NCBI RefSeq assembly: GCF_017837635.1
Contig: NZ_JAGJRS010000031.1
Coordinates: 62,001 to 126,000, forward strand
Length of the DNA stretch: 64,000 bases
Direction of reading: 5' to 3'
Origin: Frateuria flava
GTDB taxonomy: Bacteria; Pseudomonadota; Gammaproteobacteria; Xanthomonadales; Rhodanobacteraceae
In this document: positions 29,811-36,814 of the stretch, one piece after another
Layout: every line of letters begins with the position of its first letter
How positions within the stretch are numbered: the stretch's first letter is position 1
The notes under the pieces: model-generated
The model's database searches: none
Told to the model about the DNA's origin: nothing
The model's input: only the letters and a program-made list of their open reading frames with translations
Program-made: the position numbers and the translations under genes

Positions 29811-29840
29811 TTGACACGGGTTACTGTCAGGTCCCAGAAT
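29811..29840 (+). promoter_or_regulatory. Promoter of the met operon
   Basis: A perfect -35 TTGACA (29811-29816) and CAGAAT (29835-29840) with an 18-bp spacer. The start would fall near 29847, exactly at the 5' edge of the SAM riboswitch P1 stem. Confidence 0.7.
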
Positions 29841-29845
29841 CATCC

Positions 29846-29960
29846 CACTCATCGAGACCGGCGGAGGGATAGGCCCTTTGATGCCGGGGCAACCTGCGGG
29901 AAGCGTTCCCGCGACGGTGCCAATTCCTGCGGGGCGCTGGTCGCCACCGAGAGATGGGCG
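29846..29960 (+). promoter_or_regulatory. SAM-I (S-box) riboswitch controlling metX-metB-hom
   Basis: The conserved SAM-I core is recognisable in order: P1 5' strand CTCATC (29848-29853), GAG-ACCGG, GGAGGGATAGGCCC, TTTGATGCCGGGGCAACC (29879-29895), a CGGGA/TCCCG P3 hairpin, GGTGCCAATTCCTGC (29916-29930), P4, then GAGAGATGGG whose GATGGG closes P1. In this class binding of S-adenosylmethionine shuts off methionine genes. The expression platform (29961-30041) has a possible hairpin (TCGCCG/CGGCGA) and no long T-run, so control at translation initiation is as likely as transcription termination. Confidence 0.93.
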
Positions 29961-30041
29961 TGATTCGTCGCCGACGTCATATCGCCGGCGAGGGGTGGCG
30001 GCCTTTTCCGGTTCCCGCGGGCGATGCCCACGGAGAACCGC

Positions 30042-31055
30042 ATGACCGCCCAGCCGCTGCCCCTGCCCGCCTCGCCCGCCGCCGTTCCGCCGCGCGTGGA
30101 TGCCCGCATGGGTGGCCTCACCGCGCAGCGCAGCACCCGCCGGCTGACGCTTTCCCCGAAGTACGGCCACGGCGCGCGCGACGTCGACGTGCGCTATCTC
30201 TGGTGTGGCGCGGCCGATGCACCGACCGTCATCGTGCAGGGCGGCATTTCCGCCAGCCGGGACGTCACCGCTTTCGACGGCGCGTCCGGCTGGTGGCAGG
30301 CGCTGGTCGGCGCCGGCGCTGCCATCGACCTCGACCATTACCGCGTGCTGTCGATCGACTGGCTGGCGCCCGCCGAGCTGGGAATCGAGGCGGTTTCCAG
30401 CGAAGACCAGGCCGACGCGCTGGCCGCCCTGCTGGAGTCGCTCGGGATCCATCGCGCGCATGCCTTCGTCGGTGCCTCCTACGGCGCGATGGTGACGCTG
30501 GCCTTTGCCGCGCGCCATCCGCGTGCGCTGGACCGGCTGGTCGTGCTGGCCGGCGCGCATCGCCCGCATCCGCTGGCCTCCGCCCAGCGCAGCGTGCAAC
30601 GCGGCATCGTGCGGCTCGGGCTGGCCAGCGGCCGGGCTGACGAAGCCCTCGGCCTGGCGCGCCAGCTTGCGGTCACCACCTACCGCAGTCGCGAGGAGTT
30701 CGGCCGCCGCTTCGCCGGCGCGCCGGAGTTCCGGGACGGCCGCTTCCGCCTGCCGGTGGAGGACTACCTGGAACACCAGGGTCGCCGCTTCGTCGAGCGC
30801 TTCGACGCCGAGCGCTTCCTCGCCCTGTCCGAGTCGATCGACCTGCACGACGTCACCCCCGAGCGCATCCCCACTCCCGCCACGCTGGTCGGTTTCGCCT
30901 CCGACCTGCTGGTGCCGCTGGCCGACCTGTGTGAGCTGCAGCGGCGCCTGCATGGCCCCGCCACGCTGGAAGTCCTGCAGTCGCCCTACGGGCACGACGG
31001 CTGCCTCAAGGAAACCCACCAGCTCGCGCCGCTGCTGCGCGCCGCGCTGGCCTGA
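30042..31055 (+). CDS. metX: Homoserine O-acyltransferase, MetX family
   Basis: 337 residues, alpha/beta-hydrolase fold, somewhat shorter than the roughly 370 of most MetX. Catalytic triad candidates: Ser in GASYGAM, Asp in FASDLLVP and His in YGHDGCL. MetX acylates homoserine in the first committed step of methionine synthesis; whether the donor is acetyl-CoA or succinyl-CoA cannot be told from the fold, and some Xanthomonadaceae MetX proteins use succinyl-CoA. The ATG at 30042 has GGAGA upstream. It follows a SAM-I riboswitch and precedes metB and hom, which fixes the pathway. Confidence 0.9.
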   Translation: MTAQPLPLPASPAAVPPRVDARMGGLTAQRSTRRLTLSPKYGHGARDVDVRYLWCGAADAPTVIVQGGISASRDVTAFDGASGWWQALVGAGAAIDLDHYRVLSIDWLAPAELGIEAVSSEDQADALAALLESLGIHRAHAFVGASYGAMVTLAFAARHPRALDRLVVLAGAHRPHPLASAQRSVQRGIVRLGLASGRADEALGLARQLAVTTYRSREEFGRRFAGAPEFRDGRFRLPVEDYLEHQGRRFVERFDAERFLALSESIDLHDVTPERIPTPATLVGFASDLLVPLADLCELQRRLHGPATLEVLQSPYGHDGCLKETHQLAPLLRAALA

Positions 31056-31076
31056 ACACCCAACGGAGCAACCTCC

Positions 31077-32264
31077 ATGAGCGAATCGGCCCCCTGTACC
31101 CGCGCCGTGCGCGCCGGCATCGAGACGGACACGCAGCACGGCGCCATCGTGCCGCCCCTGCACCTGTCGACCAACTACAGTTTCGACGGACTTGGCGGCA
31201 AGCGGCCGTACGACTACTCGCGCAGCGGCAACCCCACGCGCGACCTGCTGGGCAACGCGCTGGCCGAGCTGGAGCTGGGCGCGGGCGCCGTGGTCACCGC
31301 CAGCGGCATGGCGGCGGTGGCGCTGGCGCTGGAACTGGTCCCGGCCGGCAGCCTGGTGCTGGCGGCGCACGACTGCTACGGCGGCACCTGGCGGCTGCTC
31401 GACGCATGGGCGAAGAAGGGCCGCTTCGAACTCGCCTTCGCCGACCTCACCGATCGTGCGGCCTTGGCCGATGGCCTGGCGCGCAAGCCGGCCCTGGTGT
31501 GGGTGGAGACGCCCTCCAACCCGCTGCTGCGCATCACCGACATCCGCCACGTGGCGCAGGCCGCGCATGCGGTCGGCGCCCTGCTGGTGGTGGATAACAC
31601 CTTTCTCTCGCCCGCGCTGCAGCAGCCGCTCGCACTGGGCGCGGACGTGGTGGTGCACTCGACCACCAAGTACATCAACGGCCACAGCGACGTGGTCGGC
31701 GGCGCGGTGATCGCGCGCGACGCGGGCGTCGCCGAGAAGCTCAGGTGGTGGGGCAACTGCCTGGGGCTGACCGGCGCGCCGTTCGACAGCTTCCTCACCC
31801 TGCGCGGCCTGCGCACGCTGGCCGTGCGCCTGCGCCAGCACCAGGAGAACGCGTTGCGCATCGCCGAGTACCTGGCGCGGCATCCGGCGGTGAGCACGGT
31901 GTATTACCCCGGCCTGCCGGGCCATGCCGGCCATGCGCTGGCCGCGCGCCAGCAGCAGGGCTTCGGTGCCATGCTGAGCTTCGAGCTGGCCGGTGACGAG
32001 GCCAACGTTGCCGCCTTCGTCGATGGACTGGCTTGCTTCTCGCTGGCCGAGTCGCTGGGGGGCGTGGAAAGCCTGATCGCGCATCCGGCCTCCATGACCC
32101 ACGCCGCGATGGCGCCGGAGGCGCGTCGCAACGCCGGTATCGCCGACACGCTGTTGCGCGTCTCGGTGGGCATCGAGGACGGCGAGGACCTGCTGCTCGA
32201 CCTTTCCCGCGCGCTCGACCGGGCCGCGGCCGCCCAACCGTCCAAACGCCGGGTGAGCGCATGA
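31077..32264 (+). CDS. metB: Cystathionine gamma-synthase / O-acylhomoserine sulfhydrylase (PLP enzyme)
   Basis: 395 residues of the Cys/Met metabolism PLP family. The lysine that binds PLP lies in HSTTKYINGHSDVVGG; the phosphate-binding SRSGNPTRDLL-type segment (DYSRSGNPTRDLL) and ETPSNPLLRI are present. It would join an acylhomoserine to cysteine (trans-sulfuration) or to sulfide. Sequence alone does not separate these. It starts 21 bp after metX, and its stop overlaps the hom ATG by 4 bp, so it is part of the SAM-controlled operon. Confidence 0.93.
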   Translation: MSESAPCTRAVRAGIETDTQHGAIVPPLHLSTNYSFDGLGGKRPYDYSRSGNPTRDLLGNALAELELGAGAVVTASGMAAVALALELVPAGSLVLAAHDCYGGTWRLLDAWAKKGRFELAFADLTDRAALADGLARKPALVWVETPSNPLLRITDIRHVAQAAHAVGALLVVDNTFLSPALQQPLALGADVVVHSTTKYINGHSDVVGGAVIARDAGVAEKLRWWGNCLGLTGAPFDSFLTLRGLRTLAVRLRQHQENALRIAEYLARHPAVSTVYYPGLPGHAGHALAARQQQGFGAMLSFELAGDEANVAAFVDGLACFSLAESLGGVESLIAHPASMTHAAMAPEARRNAGIADTLLRVSVGIEDGEDLLLDLSRALDRAAAAQPSKRRVSA

Positions 32265-33337
32265 GCGCGGTGCTGGCCGACTGTCCGCAGCCGGCATCGC
32301 CGATCGCGGTGGTGTTGCTAGGCACCGGCGTGGTCGGCGGCGCGTTGCTCAAGCTGCTCGACACCCCGGCGGCGGCGTCGCTACGGCTGGTCGGCGCGGC
32401 CAATTCCCGACGCCAGCAGACCGACCCGCGGCGGTTGGCGCAACGCAACCTGCGCGAGCAGTTGCGTCACGAGGGCGACCCTCGCGACGACGCGGCACTG
32501 CTCGCCGCGCTGGACGCCAGCGACGCGGCGGCCAGGGTCATCGTCGATGCGACGGCCAGCGCCGCGCTCGCCGCGCGGCATGCCTCCTGGCTGGCGCAGG
32601 GTTACCACGTGGTCACCGCGAACAAGGCCCTGGCCGGCGGCGAGCTGGCCGGCTGGCGTGCGCTGCAGGCGGCGCTCGCGACCGGCGCGCGCTATGGCGA
32701 CGCGGCCACCGTCGGCGCCGGGCTGCCGGTGCTCTCGACGCTGCGTCGCCTGCGTGGTTGTGGCGACAGCCTGCTCACGCTGGAGGGCGTGTTCTCCGGC
32801 TCGTTGTCCTACCTGTTCAACCAGTACGACGGCAGTCGACCATTCTCCGCGCTGCTCGCCGAGGCACGTGCGCTCGGCTACACCGAGCCGGATCCGCGCG
32901 CGGACCTGTCGGGCGAGGACGTGGCGCGCAAGCTGCTGATCCTTGCCCGCCATGCCGGCTTCCCGTTGAACAGCGACGAGGTGGAGGTGGAGAGCCTGGT
33001 GCCCACGGCATTGCGCGCGCTGGACGCCAGCGCCTTCCTGGACCGGCTGTCCGAGCTCGACGCACCGCTGGCCGAGCGCCACGCGCAGGCGGCCGCACGC
33101 GGTAACGTGTTGCGCTTCCTGGCCCGCCTCGACCCGCGCGGCCGTGCGCGTGTCGGGCTGGTCGAGGTGCCGCCCACGCACCCGTCCGCGCGGTTGTACG
33201 GCACCGACAACCAGTTCGCCCTCACCACCACCCGTTACAACACCCGGCCGCTGGTGATCCAGGGCCCGGGCGCGGGGCCGGACGTCACCGCGCAGGCCTT
33301 GCTCGGCGATACCCTCGCCGTGGCGTCCGCAAGGTAG
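32261..33337 (+). CDS. hom: Homoserine dehydrogenase
   Basis: 358 residues: an N-terminal NAD(P)-binding domain (LLGTGVVGGALL), the TANKALAGG segment and the catalytic domain with GVFSGSLSYLFNQYDG and YTEPDPRADLSGEDVARKLLIL. It converts aspartate semialdehyde to homoserine. It lacks both an aspartokinase domain and a C-terminal ACT regulatory domain, so allosteric threonine inhibition through ACT is not expected. It overlaps metB by 4 bp, placing homoserine supply under the SAM riboswitch. A second, threonine-dedicated enzyme (for example ThrA) may exist elsewhere. Confidence 0.95.
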   Translation: MSAVLADCPQPASPIAVVLLGTGVVGGALLKLLDTPAAASLRLVGAANSRRQQTDPRRLAQRNLREQLRHEGDPRDDAALLAALDASDAAARVIVDATASAALAARHASWLAQGYHVVTANKALAGGELAGWRALQAALATGARYGDAATVGAGLPVLSTLRRLRGCGDSLLTLEGVFSGSLSYLFNQYDGSRPFSALLAEARALGYTEPDPRADLSGEDVARKLLILARHAGFPLNSDEVEVESLVPTALRALDASAFLDRLSELDAPLAERHAQAAARGNVLRFLARLDPRGRARVGLVEVPPTHPSARLYGTDNQFALTTTRYNTRPLVIQGPGAGPDVTAQALLGDTLAVASAR

Positions 33338-33455
33338 GTCGACGGCATGCCGACCGGTATGCGCCGCCGGCGGCATGTCGCGGGGCGGGCATGCGCCAGC
33401 GGTCCGCCGGCGATCTTTCCGGTGCTGGCGGCAGGGGAGCGGGCGCGGCGGCGCG

Positions 33456-33701
33456 TCAGGATGGCTTGCCCAGCTCCCGCCAGCTCTTCTCGCTTACGTC
33501 GACATCGAACTTTTTCGCCGCCGCCTGGATGCGCTTCCACGCCTCGTCGCGCTCGTCGTCAGTGACGCCCTTGACCTGATCGAAGCGTGCAATGGCGTTG
33601 CGAACGTGGCTGGCGTCCTCCAGCGGCTCCTTGCGCTGATCGGGAAAGGCGAAACGGCCGCGGGACAGGTCGTCCCGTTCGTCGCTATCGAGCTCTGCCA
33701 T
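33456..33701 (-). CDS. Small DUF6582-like protein
   Basis: 81 residues, highly charged, with MAELDSDERDDLSRGRFAFP and HVRNAIARFDQVKGVTDDERDEAWKRIQAAAKKFDVDV. The pattern 'R/FAFPxxRKxPLxDxxHVRNAIARF' is that of DUF6582, a small domain of unknown role also seen at the ends of phage-related and stress-linked proteins. The ATG at 33701 has a strong GGAGGAAA ribosome site. No signal peptide or membrane segment. It is convergent with hom and lies downstream of the APC permease on the same strand, beyond a terminator. Confidence 0.75.
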   Translation of the reverse strand: MAELDSDERDDLSRGRFAFPDQRKEPLEDASHVRNAIARFDQVKGVTDDERDEAWKRIQAAAKKFDVDVSEKSWRELGKPS

Positions 33702-33938
33702 GGGATGGTTTCCTCCGCTTGGATGGGATCGTGCGTTTTGCGAAGGCCTTGACCGGCGTGTCCGGGACACTGCCTTCACCGCTTTCATGCCGGACGGGTG
33801 TCCTTCGCCGCGGGCCAGGGCATTGGCCATCTGTGTGAGGCGTTCTTCCTGCTGCCCAGCGCGTCTTGCTGCCCGGCTGCGAGGATGTTGTCGCGTAACC
33901 GGTAAGCCGCGTGTATCGACGGCGTGAGGCCTGCCCGC

Positions 33939-33967
33939 AAAAAAACGCGCGGCTCGTGGCCGCGCGT
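33939..33967 (-). terminator. Rho-independent terminator of the APC permease gene
   Basis: Read on the minus strand, a 9-bp stem ACGCGCGGC/GCCGCGCGT (arms 33945-33953 and 33959-33967) is followed by a run of seven T. It lies about 23 bp after the permease stop codon. The 33702-33938 stretch on its left carries no gene that I can support. Confidence 0.9.
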
Positions 33968-33989
33968 CGGGTCGTCATGAAGATCCGGC

Positions 33990-35654
33990 TCAGTGGCCGG
34001 TGATCTTCTCGGCCTCTTCCTCGTCCGGCGGGATCTGCAACGCATCCGGATGCTGCGCCGCCTGCTCGCGCTCGGCCTCGATGGCCGGCGTGCGCCAGCC
34101 CGATGCCACGCCCCACACGTAGAACACCAGGCCGATCACCCCGACCACGGCGAGGTCGTAGCCGTAGGGGATGTAGTCCAGCCCGCCGAATTTCGCGCTG
34201 CCGATGCGCGACACCGCCGCCAGCGTGATCAGGTACGCGATCAGCCACCACGCACCCTTCAGGTGCCGGCCGAACTCGTGCCAGCCGTGCTTGGCCGTGT
34301 AATAGAAGTACACCGGCAGCGCGACCACCATCAGCAGGATGATCTGACCGGTCAGCGGCCACTTGGCCCAGTACAGCAGCTCGGCCGACATGATGAAGGC
34401 GATGCCGGCGATCACCGGCAGGCCAGCCAGCTTGAACGGGCGGTGCAGCTCGGGCGCGGTGCGGCGCAGGGTCATCACGCTGACCGGGCCAGTCAGGTAG
34501 GAAATGATCGTCGCCACCGAGATCACCGCGGCCAGCGAGTCCCAGCCGCGGAAGAAGAACAGGAACAGGAACGACACCACCAGGTTCAGCCACATCGCCG
34601 GGCGCGGCACACCAGAGCGCGGATCGATCCGGCCGAAGATGCGCGGCAGCGTGCCGTTGCGCTCCATGCCGTAGATCATGCGGGCGGTGGTGGCGGTGTA
34701 GGTCATGCCGGTGCCGCTGGGGCTGACGAAGGCGTCGGCGTAGAGCAGGATCGCCAGCCAGTTGAGGTTGACCAGCACCGCCAGCTCGGCAAACGGCGAG
34801 CTGAAGTTGATGCCCTTCCAGCCAGCCTGCGCCAGCAGGTCCGGCGGTACCGCGCCGAGGTAGGCGATCTGCAGCAGCACGTAGACCACGGTCGCCAGCG
34901 CGATCGCGCCGATGATCGCGAACGGGATGCTGCGGCCGGGGTTGCGGGCTTCGCCGGCGAGATTCACCGGGCTCTGGAAGCCGTTGAAGCTGAACACGAT
35001 GCCGGCGGTGGCCACGGCGGTGAGGATCGCCGCGAAATCGTTCGCATGGCTGCCGCCCGCCGCACCCACGTCGAGGTTCTCGCCGTGGAAGCCGCTGGCG
35101 ATCAGCGCCACGCCGGTGGCCGCCGGGATGACCAGCTTGACCAGCGTGATCAGGCTGTTCGACTTGGCGAAGAGCTTGACGCTCCAGTAGTTGAGCAGGA
35201 AGTACACGATGACCAGCACCGCGGCGATGCCCACGCCCAGCGGACTGAGCTCGCCATGGGCGCCGGGCACGGAGTGGTAGAGATCCTGTGCCCACTGCCA
35301 CTTCCAGCCGGCCATGTACTGCACCGAGGCCTCGGCCTCGACCGGGATCACCGAGACGATCGCGATCCAGTTGGCCCACGCCGCGATGAAGCCGACCAGC
35401 GAGCCGTGCGAGTAGTGGCCGTAGCGCACCATGCCGCCGGACTCGGGGAACATCGCGCCCAGCTCGGCGTAGGTCAGCGCGATCGACAGGATGATCGCCG
35501 CGCCGAGCACCCAGGCCCAGATTGCGCCGGGTCCGGCGAGCTTGGCCGCGTTCCACGCGCCGAACAGCCAGCCCGAGCCGATGATCGAGCCCAGGCCGGT
35601 GAACATGAGCGCGAAAGGACCGACGTCACGCCGGATGGAAGTCTGGTTCGCCAT
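33990..35654 (-). CDS. APC-family amino acid permease
   Basis: 554 residues with about 12-14 membrane segments. The N-terminus (FALMFTGLGSIIGSGWLFGAW) has the glycine-rich TM1 GSIIGSGW signature of amino acid/polyamine/organocation transporters. The C-terminus is a charged cytoplasmic tail (EREQAAQHPDALQIPPDEEEAEK). It should be an inner-membrane importer or exchanger of amino acids; the substrate cannot be predicted. Monocistronic, with its own terminator; its promoter region adjoins the tandem repeat array. Confidence 0.92.
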   Translation of the reverse strand: MANQTSIRRDVGPFALMFTGLGSIIGSGWLFGAWNAAKLAGPGAIWAWVLGAAIILSIALTYAELGAMFPESGGMVRYGHYSHGSLVGFIAAWANWIAIVSVIPVEAEASVQYMAGWKWQWAQDLYHSVPGAHGELSPLGVGIAAVLVIVYFLLNYWSVKLFAKSNSLITLVKLVIPAATGVALIASGFHGENLDVGAAGGSHANDFAAILTAVATAGIVFSFNGFQSPVNLAGEARNPGRSIPFAIIGAIALATVVYVLLQIAYLGAVPPDLLAQAGWKGINFSSPFAELAVLVNLNWLAILLYADAFVSPSGTGMTYTATTARMIYGMERNGTLPRIFGRIDPRSGVPRPAMWLNLVVSFLFLFFFRGWDSLAAVISVATIISYLTGPVSVMTLRRTAPELHRPFKLAGLPVIAGIAFIMSAELLYWAKWPLTGQIILLMVVALPVYFYYTAKHGWHEFGRHLKGAWWLIAYLITLAAVSRIGSAKFGGLDYIPYGYDLAVVGVIGLVFYVWGVASGWRTPAIEAEREQAAQHPDALQIPPDEEEAEKITGH

Positions 35655-35801
35655 CGAGGGCCCCTGTGTCTGTCAGGCGCTGAGCGCCAAAGCGTTGATG
35701 GTCGCAAAGTGGGCAGGACCTGTCACCTGCAATGGGCGCTACGTGGCCCCTGGACGTCCGGATGTCCGTTGCGGTGAGGTGCAGCGCCGCGCGCCTCTAT
35801 T

Positions 35802-36795
35802 CCCTCTCCCCTCGGGAGATTTGCCGGAAGGGCGGGCGAGTGTTCGGGCGAAGGGTGCGACCCGGCCATGCCGAACCCTCTCCCCAACCCCTCTCCTGGC
35901 GGGAGAGGGGCTCCAGATCCCCGTTCGGGGGGAGAGGGGCTTGAGATCCCCGTTCGTGCTGAGCGTAGGCGCAGCCGGAGTCGAAGCACTTGCCGCAGCC
36001 CACGGCTTGTTGTCCCTCTCCCCTCGGGAGAGGGTGCCCGAAGGGCGGGTAGGGTTCGGGCGAAGCGTACGACCCGGCCATTCCGAACCCTCTCCCCAAC
36101 CCCTCTCCCGGCGGGAGAGGGACTCCAGATCCCCGTTCGGGGGCAGAGGGGCTTGAGATCTCCGTTCGTGCCGAGCGTAGGCGCAGGCGAAGTCGAAGCA
36201 CTTGCCGCAGCCCACGGCTTGTTCTCCCTCTCCCCTCGGGAGAGGGTGCCCGAAGGGCGGGTGAGGGTCCGGGCGAAGCGTGCGACCTGGCCATTGCGAA
36301 CCCTCTCCCCAACCCCTCTCCCGGCGGGAGAGAGGCTCCAGATCCCGTTCGGGGGAGAGGGGCTTGAGATCTCCGTTCGTGCTGAGCGTAGGCGAAGCCG
36401 GAGTCGAAGCACTTGCCACAGCCCACGGCTTGTTCTCCCTCCCCCCTCGGGAGAGGGTGCCCGAAGGGCGGGTGAGGGTCCGGGCGAAGCGTGCGACCCG
36501 GCCATTGCGAACCCTCTCCCCAACCCCTCTCCCGGCGGGAGAGGGGCTCCAGATCCCCGTTCGGGGGGAAGATCCCCGTTCGTGCTGAGCGTAGGCGAAG
36601 CCGGAGTCGAAGCACTTTGCCACAGCCCACGGCTTGTTCTCCCTCTCCCCTCGGGAGAGGGTGCCCGAAGGGCGGGTGAGGGTTCGGGCTAAGCGTGCGA
36701 CCCGGCCATTGCGACAACCCCTCTCCCGGCGGGAGAGGGGCTTTGGATCCCCGTTCGTGCCGAACTCAGGCGCAGGTGGAGTCGAAGCACCTCGG
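35802..36795. repeat. Tandem array of about five 204-212 bp palindrome-bearing units
   Basis: The marker CCCTC(T/C)CCCCTCGGGAG recurs at 35802, 36014, 36226, 36437 and 36641, so unit lengths are 212, 212, 211 and 204 bp, with a shortened fifth unit ending near 36795. Each unit contains hairpins CCCTCTCCCCTCGGGAGAGGG and CCCCTCTCCCGGCGGGAGAGG, plus the conserved block AGTCGAAGCACTTGCC. Units differ by small substitutions and short deletions. The array fills the 1.16 kb gap between the permease start and the GH92 gene end. No gene is supported inside it; open frames seen there are repeats read in phase. Confidence 0.93.
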
Positions 36796-36814
36796 CCTCA
36801 CGCCGGAGGCGACC

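Noticed and set aside
35739-36717. Several repetitive open frames within the 212-bp tandem array, on both strands
   Set aside because: They encode the repeat unit read in phase, carry no ribosome sites, and occur in every frame.
35802-36795. CRISPR array
   Set aside because: Repeated units are over 200 bp and contiguous; there are no short repeats with unique spacers and no cas genes.
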